From positions 1 to 64,000 of the forward strand of contig JAUCBJ010006846.1 in the NCBI GenBank assembly GCA_032718475.1: DNA of 64,000 nucleotides. The letters are read 5' to 3'. The DNA comes from Nemertoderma westbladi (lineage: Eukaryota > Xenacoelomorpha > Nemertodermatida > Nemertodermatidae). The stretch's first letter is position 1; each line of letters starts with the position of its first letter. Both the position numbers and the translations under genes were made by a program. The notes beneath the pieces were generated by a model, which saw only the letters and a program-made list of their open reading frames with translations, was not told where the DNA came from and ran no database searches. Shown piece by piece: positions 42,801 to 57,800 of this stretch.

Positions 42801-45800
42801 GATTCGATTCTAATTAGGTTGAAGAACCTCACTGTTAATTATGCTCTCAAACTACATAGGATTCTGTTGTCACTCGATTCGATTAAATTAGGTTGAAGAA
42901 CCTCACTGTTAATTATGATCTCAAACTACATAGGATTCTGTTGTCACTCGATTCGATTCTATTTAGTTTGAAAAACCTCACTGTTAATTATGCTCTCAAA
43001 CTACATAGGATTCTGTTGTCACTCGATTCGATTAAATTAGTTTGAAGAACCTCACTGCTAATTATGCTCTCAAAATACATAGGATTCTGTTGTCACACGA
43101 TTCGATTCTAATTAGTTTGAAGAACCTCACTGTTAATTATGCTCTCAAATTACATAGGATTATGTTGTCACTCGATTCGATTCTAATTAGTTTGAAGAAC
43201 CTCACTGTTAATTATGCTCTCAAATTACATAGGATTCTGTTGTCACTCGATTCGATTATAATTAGTTTGAAGAACCTCACTGTTAATTATGCTCTCAAAC
43301 TACATAGGATTCTGTTGTCACTCGATTCGATTCTAATTAGTTTGAAGAACCTCACTGTTAATTATGCTCTCAAACTACATAGGATTCTGTTGTCACACGA
43401 TTCGATTCTAATTAGTTTGAAGAACCTCACTGTTAATTATGCTCTCAAACTACATAGGATTCTGTTGTCACACGATTCGATTCTAATTAGTTTGAAGAAC
43501 CTCACTGATAATTATGCTCTCAAATTACATAGGATTCTGTTGTCACTCGATTCGATTCTAATTAGTTTGAAGAACCTCACTGATAATTATGCTCTCAAAT
43601 TACATAGGATTCTGTTGTCACTCGATTCGATTCTAATTAGTTTGAAGAACCTCACTGTTAATTATGCTCTCAAACTACATAGGATTCTGTTGTCACACGA
43701 TTCGATTCTAATTAGTTTGAAGAACCTCACTGTTAATTATGCTCTCAAATTACATAGGATTCTGTTGTCACTCGATTCGATTCTAATTAGTTTGAAGAAC
43801 CTCACTGTTAATTATGCTCTCAAACTACATAGGATTCTGTTGTCACACGATTCGATTCTAATTAGTTTGAAGAACCTCACTGTTAATTATGCTCTCAAAC
43901 TACATAGGATTCTGTTGTCACACGATTCGATTCTAATTAGTTTGAAGAACCTCACTGATAATTATGCTCTCAAATTACATAGGATTCTGTTGTCACTCGA
44001 TTCGATTCTAATTAGTTTGAAGAACCTCACTGATAATTATGCTCTCAAACTACATAGGATTCTGTTGTCACTCGATTCGATTCTAATTAGTTTGAAGAAC
44101 CTCACTGTTAATTATGCTCTCAAACTACATAGGATTCTGTTGTCACACGATTCGATTCTAATTAGTTTGAAGAACCTCACTGTTAATTATGCTCTCAAAC
44201 TACATAGGATTCTGTTGTCACGATTCGATTCTAATTAGTTTGAAGAACCTCACTGTTAATTATGCTCTCAAACTACATAGGATTCTGTTGTCACTCGATT
44301 CGATTCTAATTAGGTTGAAGAACCTCACTGTTAATTATGCTCTCAAACTACATAGGATTCTGTTGTCACTCGATTCGATTCTAATTAGTTTGAAGAACCT
44401 CACTGATAATTATGCTCTCAAACTACATAGGATTCTGTTGTCACTCGATTCGATTCTAATTAGTTTGAAGAACCTCACTGCTAATTATGCTCTCAAACTA
44501 CATAGGATTCTGTTGTCACTCGATTCGATTATAATTAGTTTGAAGAACCTCACTGATAATTATGCTCTCAAACTACATAGGATTCTGTTGTCACTCGATT
44601 CGATTCTAATTAGTTTGAAGAACCTCACTGATAATTATGCTCTCAAACTACATAGGATTCTGTTGTCACTCGATTCGATTCTAATTAGTTTGAAGAACCT
44701 CACTGTTAATTATGCTCTCAAACTACATAGGATTCTGTTGTCACACGATTCGATTCTAATTAGTTTGAAGAACCTCACTGATAATTATGCTCTCAAACTA
44801 CATAGGATTCTGTTGTCACTCGATTCGATTCTAATTAGTTTGAAGAACCTCACTGCTAATTATGCTCTCAAACTACATAGGATTCTGTTGTCACTCGATT
44901 CGATTATAATTAGTTTGAAGAACCTCACTGATAATTATGCTCTCAAACTATATAGGATTCTGTTGTCACTCGATTCGATTCTAATTAGTTTGAAGAACCT
45001 CACTGATAATTATGCTCTCAAATTACATAGGATTCTGTTGTCACTCGATTCGATTCTAATTAGTTTGAAGAACCTCACTGTTAATTATGCTCTCAAACTA
45101 CATAGGATTCTGTTGTCACACGATTCGATTCTAATTAGTTTGAAGAACCTCACTGTTAATTATGCTCTCAAACTACATAGGATTCTGTTGTCACACGATT
45201 CGATTCTAATTAGTTTGAAGAACCTCACTGATAATTATGCTCTCAAATTACATAGGATTCTGTTGTCACTCGATTCGATTCTAATTAGTTTGAAGAACCT
45301 CACTGATAATTATGCTCTCAAACTACATAGGATTCTGTTGTCACTCGATTCGATTCTAATTAGTTTGAAGAACCTCACTGTTAATTATGCTCTCAAACTA
45401 CATAGGATTCTGTTGTCACACGATTCGATTCTAATTAGTTTGAAGAACCTCACTGTTAATTATGCTCTCAAACTACATAGGATTCTGTTGTCACACGATT
45501 CGATTCTAATTAGTTTGAAGAACCTCACTGATAATTATGCTCTCAAATTACATAGGATTCTGTTGTCACTCGATTCGATTCTAATTAGTTTGAAGAACCT
45601 CACTGATAATTATGCTCTCAAACTACATAGGATTCTGTTGTCACTCGATTCGATTCTAATTAGTTTGAAGAACCTCACTGTTAATTATGCTCTCAAACTA
45701 CATAGGATTCTGTTGTCACACGATTCGATTCTAATTAGTTTGAAGAACCTCACTGTTAATTATGCTCTCAAACTACATAGGATTCTGTTGTCACGATTCG

Positions 45801-48800
45801 ATTCTAATTAGTTTGAAGAACCTCACTGTTAATTATGCTCTCAAACTACATAGGATTCTGTTGTCACTCGATTCGATTCTAATTAGGTTGAAGAACCTCA
45901 CTGTTAATTATGCTCTCAAACTACATAGGATTCTGTTGTCACTCGATTCGATTCTAATTAGTTTGAAGAACCTCACTGATAATTATGCTCTCAAACTACA
46001 TAGGATTCTGTTGTCACTCGATTCGATTCTAATTAGTTTGAAGAACCTCACTGCTAATTATGCTCTCAAACTACATAGGATTCTGTTGTCACTCGATTCG
46101 ATTATAATTAGTTTGAAGAACCTCACTGATAATTATGCTCTCAAACTACATAGGATTCTGTTGTCACTCGATTCGATTCTAATTAGTTTGAAGAACCTCA
46201 CTGATAATTATGCTCTCAAACTACATAGGATTCTGTTGTCACTCGATTCGATTCTAATTAGTTTGAAGAACCTCACTGTTAATTATACTCTCAAACTACA
46301 TAGGATTCTGTTGTCACTCGATTCGATTCTAATTAGGTTGAAGAACCTCACTGTTAATTATGCTCTCAAACTACATAGGATTCTGTTGTCAATCGATTCG
46401 ATTCTAATTAGGTTGAAGAACCTCACTGATAATTATGCTCTCAAACTACATAGGATTCTGTTGTCACTCGATTCGATTCTAATTAGTTTGAAGAACCTCA
46501 CTGTTAATTATGCTCTCAAACTACATAGGATTCTGTTGTCACACGATTCGATTCTAATTAGTTTGAAGAACCTCACTGATAATTATGCTCTCAAACTACA
46601 TAGGATTCTGTTGTCACTCGATTCGATTATAATTAGTTTGAAGAACCTCACTGTTAATTATGCTCTCAAACTACATAGGATTCTGTTGTCACACGATTCG
46701 ATTCTAATTAGTTTGAAGAACCTCACTGTTAATTATGCTCTCAAACTACATAGGATTCTGTTGTCACACGATTCGATTCTAATTAGTTTGAAGAACCTCA
46801 CTGATAATTATGCTCTCAAACTACATAGGATTCTGTTGTCACACGATTCGATTCTAATTAGTTTGAAGAACCTCACTGATAATTATGCTCTCAAACTACA
46901 TAGGATTCTGTTGTCACTCGATTCGATTCTAATTAGTTTGAAGAACCTCACTGTTAATTATGCTCTCAAACTACATAGGATTCTGTTGTCACACGATTCG
47001 ATTCTAATTAGTTTGAAGAACCTCACTGATAATTATGCTCTCAAACTACATAGGATTCTGTTGTCACTCGATTCGATTCTAATTAGTTTGAAGAACCTCA
47101 CTGATAATTATGCTCTCAAATTACATAGGATTATGTTGTCACTCGATTCGATTCTAATTAGTTTGAAGAACCTCACTGATAATTATGCTCTCAAACTACA
47201 TAGGATTCTGTTGTCACTCGATTCGATTCTAATTAGTTTGAAGAACCTCACTGCTAATTATGCTCTCAAACTACATAGGATTCTGCTGTCACGATTCGAT
47301 TATAACTAGGTTGAAGAACCTCACTGTTAATTATGCTCTCAAACTACATAGGATTCTGTTGTCACGATTCGATTCTAATTAGTTTGAAGAACCTCACTGT
47401 TAATTATGCTCTCAAACTACATAGGATTCTGTTGTCACTCGATTCGATTCTAATTAGGTTGAAGAACCTCACTGTTAATTATGCTCTCAAACTACATAGG
47501 ATTCTGTTGTCACTCGATTCGATTCTAATTAGTTTGAAGAACCTCACTGATAATTATGCTCTCAAACTACATAGGATTCTGTTGTCACTCGATTCGATTC
47601 TAATTAGTTTGAAGAACCTCACTGCTAATTATGCTCTCAAACTACATAGGATTCTGTTGTCACTCGATTCGATTATAATTAGTTTGAAGAACCTCACTGT
47701 TAATTATACTCTCAAACTACATAGGATTCTGTTGTCACTCGATTCGATTCTAATTAGGTTGAAGAACCTCACTGTTAATTATGCTCTCAAACTACATAGG
47801 ATTCTGTTGTCACTCGATTCGATTATAATTAGTTTGAAAAACCTCACTGTTAATTATGCTCTCAAACTACATAGGATTCTGTTGTCACTCGATTCGATTA
47901 AATTAGGTTGAAGAACCTCACTGTTAATTATGATCTCAAACTACATAGGATTCTGTTGTCACTCGATTCGATTCTAATTAGGTTGAAGAACCTCACTGTT
48001 AATTATGCTCTCAAACTACATAGGATTCTGTTGTCACTCGATTCGATTCTAATTAGGTTGAAGAACCTCAATGTTAATTATGCTCTCAAACTACATAGGA
48101 TTCTGTTGTCACTCGATTCGATTATAATTAGTTTGAAGAACCTCACTGATAATTATGCTCTCAAACTACATAGGATTCTGTTGTCACTCGATTCGATTCT
48201 AATTAGTTTGAAGAACCTCACTGATAATTATGCTCTCAAACTACATAGGATTCTGTTGTCACTCGATTCGATTCTAATTAGTTTGAAGAACCTCACTGTT
48301 AATTATACTCTCAAACTACATAGGATTCTGTTGTCACTCGATTCGATTCTAATTAGGTTGAAGAACCTCACTGTTAATTATGCTCTCAAACTACATAGGA
48401 TTCTGTTGTCAATCGATTCGATTCTAATTAGGTTGAAGAACCTCACTGATAATTATGCTCTCAAACTACATAGGATTCTGTTGTCACTCGATTCGATTCT
48501 AATTAGTTTGAAGAACCTCACTGTTAATTATGCTCTCAAACTACATAGGATTCTGTTGTCACACGATTCGATTCTAATTAGTTTGAAGAACCTCACTGAT
48601 AATTATGCTCTCAAACTACATAGGATTCTGTTGTCACTCGATTCGATTATAATTAGTTTGAAGAACCTCACTGTTAATTATGCTCTCAAACTACATAGGA
48701 TTCTGTTGTCACACGATTCGATTCTAATTAGTTTGAAGAACCTCACTGTTAATTATGCTCTCAAACTACATAGGATTCTGTTGTCACACGATTCGATTCT

Positions 48801-51800
48801 AATTAGTTTGAAGAACCTCACTGATAATTATGCTCTCAAACTACATAGGATTCTGTTGTCACACGATTCGATTCTAATTAGTTTGAAGAACCTCACTGAT
48901 AATTATGCTCTCAAACTACATAGGATTCTGTTGTCACTCGATTCGATTCTAATTAGTTTGAAGAACCTCACTGTTAATTATGCTCTCAAACTACATAGGA
49001 TTCTGTTGTCACACGATTCGATTCTAATTAGTTTGAAGAACCTCACTGATAATTATGCTCTCAAACTACATAGGATTCTGTTGTCACTCGATTCGATTCT
49101 AATTAGTTTGAAGAACCTCACTGATAATTATGCTCTCAAATTACATAGGATTATGTTGTCACTCGATTCGATTCTAATTAGTTTGAAGAACCTCACTGAT
49201 AATTATGCTCTCAAACTACATAGGATTCTGTTGTCACTCGATTCGATTCTAATTAGTTTGAAGAACCTCACTGCTAATTATGCTCTCAAACTACATAGGA
49301 TTCTGCTGTCACGATTCGATTATAACTAGGTTGAAGAACCTCACTGTTAATTATGCTCTCAAACTACATAGGATTCTGTTGTCACGATTCGATTCTAATT
49401 AGTTTGAAGAACCTCACTGTTAATTATGCTCTCAAACTACATAGGATTCTGTTGTCACTCGATTCGATTCTAATTAGGTTGAAGAACCTCACTGTTAATT
49501 ATGCTCTCAAACTACATAGGATTCTGTTGTCACTCGATTCGATTCTAATTAGTTTGAAGAACCTCACTGATAATTATGCTCTCAAACTACATAGGATTCT
49601 GTTGTCACTCGATTCGATTCTAATTAGTTTGAAGAACCTCACTGCTAATTATGCTCTCAAACTACATAGGATTCTGTTGTCACTCGATTCGATTATAATT
49701 AGTTTGAAGAACCTCACTGTTAATTATACTCTCAAACTACATAGGATTCTGTTGTCACTCGATTCGATTCTAATTAGGTTGAAGAACCTCACTGTTAATT
49801 ATGCTCTCAAACTACATAGGATTCTGTTGTCACTCGATTCGATTATAATTAGTTTGAAAAACCTCACTGTTAATTATGCTCTCAAACTACATAGGATTCT
49901 GTTGTCACTCGATTCGATTAAATTAGGTTGAAGAACCTCACTGTTAATTATGATCTCAAACTACATAGGATTCTGTTGTCACTCGATTCGATTCTAATTA
50001 GGTTGAAGAACCTCACTGTTAATTATGCTCTCAAACTACATAGGATTCTGTTGTCACTCGATTCGATTCTAATTAGGTTGAAGAACCTCAATGTTAATTA
50101 TGCTCTCAAACTACATAGGATTCTGTTGTCACTCGATTCGATTCTAATTAGGTTGAAGAACCTCACTGTTAATTATGATCTCAAACTACATAGGATTCTG
50201 TTGTCACGATTCGATTCTAATTAGTTTGAAGAACCTCACTGTTAATTATGCTCTCAAACTACATAGGATTCTGTTGTCACGATTCGATTCTAATTAGTTT
50301 GAAGAACCTCACTGCTAATTATGCTCTCAAACTACATAGGATTCTGTTGTCGCGATTCGATTCTAATTAGTTTGAAGAACCTCACTGCTAATTATGCTCT
50401 CAAACTACATAGGATTCTGTTGTCACGATTCGATTCTAATTAGTTTGAAGAACCTCACTGCTAATTATGCTCTCAAACTACATAGGATTCTGTTGTCACT
50501 CGATTCGAATCTAATTAGGTTGAAGAACCTCACTGTTAATTATGATCTCAAACTACATAGGATTCTGTTGTCACTCGATTCGATTCTAATTAGGTTGAAG
50601 AACCTCACTGTTAATTATGCTCTCAAACTACATAGGATTCTGTTGTCACGATTCGATTATAATTAGTTTGAAGAACCTCACTGTTAATTATGCTCTCAAA
50701 CTACATAGGATTCTGTTGTCACACGATTCGATTCTAATTAGTTTGAAGAACCTCACTGTTAATTATGCTCTCAAACTACATAGGATTCTGTTGTCACACG
50801 ATTCGATTCTAATTAGTTTGAAGAACCTCACTGATAATTATGCTCTCAAACTACATAGGATTCTGTTGTCACACGATTCGATTCTAATTAGTTTGAAGAA
50901 CCTCACTGATAATTATGCTCTCAAACTACATAGGATTCTGTTGTCACTCGATTCGATTCTAATTAGTTTGAAGAACCTCACTGTTAATTATGCTCTCAAA
51001 CTACATAGGATTCTGTTGTCACACGATTCGATTCTAATTAGTTTGAAGAACCTCACTGATAATTATGCTCTCAAACTACATAGGATTCTGTTGTCACTCG
51101 ATTCGATTCTAATTAGTTTGAAGAACCTCACTGATAATTATGCTCTCAAATTACATAGGATTATGTTGTCACTCGATTCGATTCTAATTAGTTTGAAGAA
51201 CCTCACTGATAATTATGCTCTCAAACTACATAGGATTCTGTTGTCACTCGATTCGATTCTAATTAGTTTGAAGAACCTCACTGCTAATTATGCTCTCAAA
51301 CTACATAGGATTCTGTTGTCACGATTCGATTATAACTGGGTTGAAGAACCTCACTGTTAATTATGCTCTCAAACTACATAGGATTCTGTTGTCACGATTC
51401 GATTCTAATTAGTTTGAAGAACCTCACTGTTAATTATGCTCTCAAACTACATAGGATTCTGTTGTCACTCGATTCGATTCTAATTAGGTTGAAGAACCTC
51501 ACTGTTAATTATGCTCTCAAACTACATAGGATTCTGTTGTCACTCGATTCGATTCTAATTAGTTTGAAGAACCTCACTGATAATTATGCTCTCAAACTAC
51601 ATAGGATTCTGTTGTCACTCGATTCGATTCTAATTAGTTTGAAGAACCTCACTGCTAATTATGCTCTCAAACTACATAGGATTCTGTTGTCACTCGATTC
51701 GATTATAATTAGTTTGAAGAACCTCACTGTTAATTATACTCTCAAACTACATAGGATTCTGTTGTCACTCGATTCGATTCTAATTAGGTTGAAGAACCTC

Positions 51801-54800
51801 ACTGTTAATTATGCTCTCAAACTACATAGGATTCTGTTGTCACTCGATTCGATTATAATTAGTTTGAAAAACCTCACTGTTAATTATGCTCTCAAACTAC
51901 ATAGGATTCTGTTGTCACTCGATTCGATTAAATTAGGTTGAAGAACCTCACTGTTAATTATGATCTCAAACTACATAGGATTCTGTTGTCACTCGATTCG
52001 ATTCTAATTAGGTTGAAGAACCTCACTGTTAATTATGCTCTCAAACTACATAGGATTCTGTTGTCACTCGATTCGATTCTAATTAGGTTGAAGAACCTCA
52101 ATGTTAATTATGCTCTCAAACTACATAGGATTCTGTTGTCACTCGATTCGATTCTAATTAGGTTGAAGAACCTCACTGTTAATTATGATTTCAAACTACA
52201 TAGGATTCTGTTGTCACGATTCGATTCTAATTAGTTTGAAGAACCTCACTGTTAATTATGCTCTCAAACTACATAGGATTCTGTTGTCACGATTCGATTC
52301 TAATTAGTTTGAAGAACCTCACTGCTAATTATGCTCTCAAACTACATAGGATTCTGTTGTCGCGATTCGATTCTAATTAGTTTGAAGAACCTCACTGCTA
52401 ATTATGCTCTCAAACTACATAGGATTCTGTTGTCACGATTCGATTCTAATTAGTTTGAAGAACCTCACTGCTAATTATGCTCTCAAACTACATAGGATTC
52501 TGTTGTCACTCGATTCGAATCTAATTAGGTTGAAGAACCTCACTGTTAATTATGATCTCAAACTACATAGGATTCTGTTGTCACTCGATTCGATTCTAAT
52601 TAGGTTGAAGAACCTCACTGTTAATTATGCTCTCAAACTACATAGGATTCTGTTGTCACGATTCGATTATAATTAGTTTGAAGAACCTCACTGTTAATTA
52701 TGATCTCAAACTACACAGGATTCTGTTGTCACGATTCGATTATAATTAGTTTGAAGAACCTCACTGCTAATTATGCTCTCAAAATACATAGGATTCTGTT
52801 GTCACACGATTCGATTCTAATTAGGTTGAAGAACCTCACTGTTAATTATGCTCTCAAACTACATAGGATTCTGTTGTCACTCGATTCGATTATAATTAGT
52901 TTGAAGAACCTCACTGCTAATTATGCTCTCAAACTACATAGGATTCTGTTGTCACTCGATTCGATTCTAATTAGTTTGAAGAACCTCACTGTTAATTATG
53001 CTCTCAGATTACATAGGATTCTGTTGTCACTCGATTCGATTATAATTAGTTTGAAGAACCTCACTGTTAATTATGCTCTCAAACTACATAGGATTCTGTT
53101 GTCACTCGATTCGATTCTAATTAGTTTGAAGAACCTCACTGATAATTATGCTCTCAAATTACATAGGATTCTGTTGTCACTCGATTCGATTCTAATTAGT
53201 TTGAAGAACCTCACTGATAATTATGCTCTCAAACTACATAGGATTCTGTTGTCACTCGATTCGATTCTAATTAGTTTGAAGAACCTCACTGTTAATTATG
53301 ATCTCAAACTACATAGGATTCTGTTGTCACTCGATTCGATTCTAATTAGGTTGAAGAACCTCACTGTTAATTATGCTCTCAAACTACATAGGATTCTGTT
53401 GTCACTCGATTCGATTCTAATTAGTTTGAAGAACCTCACTGTTAATTATGATCTCAAACTACATAGGATTCTGTTGTCACACGATTCGATTCTAATTAGT
53501 TTGAAGAACCTCACTGATAATTATGCTCTCAAACTACATAGGATTCTGTTGTCACTCGATTCGATTCTAATTAGTTTGAAGAACCTCACTGATAATTATG
53601 CTCTCAAATTACATAGGATTATGTTGTCACTCGATTCGATTCTAATTAGTTTGAAGAACCTCACTGATAATTATGCTCTCAAACTACATAGGATTCTGTT
53701 GTCACTCGATTCGATTCTAATTAGTTTGAAGAACCTCACTGCTAATTATGCTCTCAAACTACATAGGATTCTGTTGTCACGATTCGATTATAACTAGGTT
53801 GAAGAACCTCACTGTTAATTATGCTCTCAAACTACATAGGATTCTGTTGTCACGATTCGATTCTAATTAGTTTGAAGAACCTCACTGTTAATTATGCTCT
53901 CAAACTACATAGGATTCTGTTGTCACTCGATTCGATTCTAATTAGGTTGAAGAACCTCACTGTTAATTATGCTCTCAAACTACATAGGATTCTGTTGTCA
54001 CTCGATTCGATTCTAATTAGTTTGAAGAACCTCACTGTTAATTATGATCTCAAACTACATAGGATTCTGTTGTCACACGATTCGATTCTAATTAGTTTGA
54101 AGAACCTCACTGATAATTATGCTCTCAAACTACATAGGATTCTGTTGTCACTCGATTCGATTCTAATTAGTTTGAAGAACCTCACTGATAATTATGCTCT
54201 CAAATTACATAGGATTATGTTGTCACTCGATTCGATTCTAATTAGTTTGAAGAACCTCACTGATAATTATGCTCTCAAACTACATAGGATTCTGTTGTCA
54301 CTCGATTCGATTCTAATTAGTTTGAAGAACCTCACTGCTAATTATGCTCTCAAACTACATAGGATTCTGTTGTCACGATTCGATTATAACTAGGTTGAAG
54401 AACCTCACTGTTAATTATGCTCTCAAACTACATAGGATTCTGTTGTCACGATTCGATTCTAATTAGTTTGAAGAACCTCACTGTTAATTATGCTCTCAAA
54501 CTACATAGGATTCTGTTGTCACTCGATTCGATTCTAATTAGGTTGAAGAACCTCACTGTTAATTATGCTCTCAAACTACATAGGATTCTGTTGTCACTCG
54601 ATTCGATTCTAATTAGTTTGAAGAACCTCACTGATAATTATGCTCTCAAACTACATAGGATTCTGTTGTCACTCGATTCGATTCTAATTAGTTTGAAAAA
54701 CCTCACTGCTAATTATGCTCTCAAACTACATAGGATTCTGTTGTCACTCGATTCGATTATAATTAGTTTGAAGAACCTCACTGTTAATTATACTCTCAAA

Positions 54801-57800
54801 CTACATAGGATTCTGTTGTCACTCGATTCGATTCTAATTAGGTTGAAGAACCTCACTGTTAATTATGCTCTCAAACTACATAGGATTCTGTTGTCACTCG
54901 ATTCGATTATAATTAGTTTGAAAAACCTCACTGTTAATTATGCTCTCAAACTACATAGGATTCTGTTGTCACTCGATTCGATTCTAATTAGGTTGAAGAA
55001 CCTCACTGTTAATTATGCTCTCAAACTACATAGGATTCTGTTGTCACTCGATTCGATTATAATTAGTTTGTAAAACCTCACTGTTAATTATGCTCTCAAA
55101 CTACATAGGATTCTGTTGTCACACGATTCGATTCTAATTAGTTTGAAGAACCTCACTGTTAATTATACTCTCAAACTACATAGGATTCTGTTGTCACTCG
55201 ATTCGATTCTAATTAGGTTGAAGAACCTCACTGTTAATTATGCTCTCAAACTACATAGGATTCTGTTGTCACACGATTCGATTCTAATTAGTTTGAAGAA
55301 CCTCACTGTTAATTATACTCTCAAACTACATAGGATTCTGTTGTCACTCGATTCGATTCTAATTAGGTTGAAGAACCTCACTGTTAATTATGCTCTCAAA
55401 CTACATAGGATTCTGTTGTCACTCGATTCGATTCTAATTAGGTTGAAGAACCTCACTGTTAATTATGCTCTCAAACTACATAGGATTCTGTTGTCACTCG
55501 ATTCGATTAAATTAGGTTGAAGAACCTCACTGTTAATTATGATCTCAAACTACATAGGATTCTGTTGTCACTCGATTCGATTCTAATTAGGTTGAAGAAC
55601 CTCACTGTTAATTATGCTCTCAAACTACATAGGATTCTGTTGTCACTCGATTCGATTCTAATTAGGTTGAAGAACCTCAATGTTAATTATGCTCTCAAAC
55701 TACATAGGATTCTGTTGTCACTCGATTCGATTCTAATTAGGTTGAAGAACCTCACTGTTAATTATGATCTCAAACTACATAGGATTCTGTTGTCACGATT
55801 CGATTCTAATTAGTTTGAAGAACCTCACTGTTAATTATGCTCTCAAACTACATAGGATTCTGTTGTCACGATTCGATTCTAATTAGTTTGAAGAACCTCA
55901 CTGCTAATTATGCTCTCAAACTACATAGGATTCTGTTGTCGCGATTCGATTCTAATTAGTTTGAAGAACCTCACTGCTAATTATGCTCTCAAACTACATA
56001 GGATTCTGTTGTCACGATTCGATTCTAATTAGTTTGAAGAACCTCACTGCTAATTATGCTCTCAAACTACATAGGATTCTGTTGTCACTCGATTCGAATC
56101 TAATTAGGTTGAAGAACCTCACTGTTAATTATGATCTCAAACTACATAGGATTCTGTTGTCACTCGATTCGATTCTAATTAGGTTGAAGAACCTCACTGT
56201 TAATTATGCTCTCAAACTACATAGGATTCTGTTGTCACGATTCGATTATAATTAGTTTGAAGAACCTCACTGTTAATTATGATCTCAAACTACACAGGAT
56301 TCTGTTGTCACGATTCGATTATAATTAGTTTGAAGAACCTCACTGTTAATTATGATCTCAAACTACACAGGATTCTGTTGTCACTCGATTCGATTATAAT
56401 TAGTTTGAAGAACCTCACTGTTAATTATGATCTCAAACTACATAGAATTCTGTTGTCACTCGATTCGATTCTAATTAGGTTGAAGAACCTCACTGTTAAT
56501 TATGCTCTCAAACTACATAGGATTCTGTTGTCACTCGATTCGATTCTAATTAGGTTGAAGAACCTCACTGTTAATTATGCTCTCAAACTACATAGGATTC
56601 TGTTGTCACGATTCGATTCTAATTAGTTTGAAGAACCTCACTGCTAATTATGCTCTCAAACTACATAGGATTCTGTTGTCACTCGATTCGAATCTAATTA
56701 GGTTGAAGAACCTCACTGTTAATTATGATCTCAAACTACATAGGATTCTGTTGTCACTCGATTCGATTCTAATTAGGTTGAAGAACCTCACTGTTAATTA
56801 TGCTCTCAAACTACATAGGATTCTGTTGTCACGATTCGATTATAATTAGTTTGAAGAACCTCACTGTTAATTATGATCTCAAACTACACAGGATTCTGTT
56901 GTCACGATTCGATTATAATTAGTTTGAAGAACCTCACTGTTAATTATGCTCTCAAACTACATAGGATTCTGTTGTCACTCGATTCGATTCTAATTAGTTT
57001 GAAGAACCTCACTGTTAATTATGCTCTCAAACTACATAGGATTCTGTTGTCACGATTCGATTCTAATTAGTTTGAAGAACCTCACTGCTAATTATGCTCT
57101 CAAACTACATAGGATTCTGTTGTCACTCGATTCGATTATAATTAGTTTGAAGAACCTCACTGCTAATTATGCTCTCAAACTACATAGGATTCTGTTGTCA
57201 CTCGATTCGATTCTAATTAGTTTGAAGAACCTCACTGTTAATTATGCTCTCAAATTACATAGGATTCTGTTGTCACTCGATTCGATTATAATTAGTTTGA
57301 AGAACCTCACTGTTAATTATGCTCTCAAACTACATAGGATTCTGTTGTCACTCGATTCGATTCTAATTAGTTTGAAGAACCTCACTGATAATTATGCTCT
57401 CAAATTACATAGGATTCTGTTGTCACTCGATTCGATTCTAATTAGTTTGAAGAACCTCACTGATAATTATGCTCTCAAACTACATAGGATTCTGTTGTCA
57501 CTCGATTCGATTCTAATTAGTTTGAAGAACCCCACTGTTAATTATGCTCTCAAACTACATAGGATTCTGTTGTCACACGATTCGATTCTAATTAGTTTGA
57601 AGAACCTCACTGTTAATTATGCTCTCAAACTAAATAGGATTCTGTTGTCACACGATTCGATTCTAATTAGTTTGAAGAACCTCACTGATAATTATGCTCT
57701 CAAATTACATAGGATTCTGTTGTCACTCGATTCGATTCTAATTAGTTTGAAGAACCTCACTGATAATTATGCTCTCAAACTACATAGGATTCTGTTGTCA

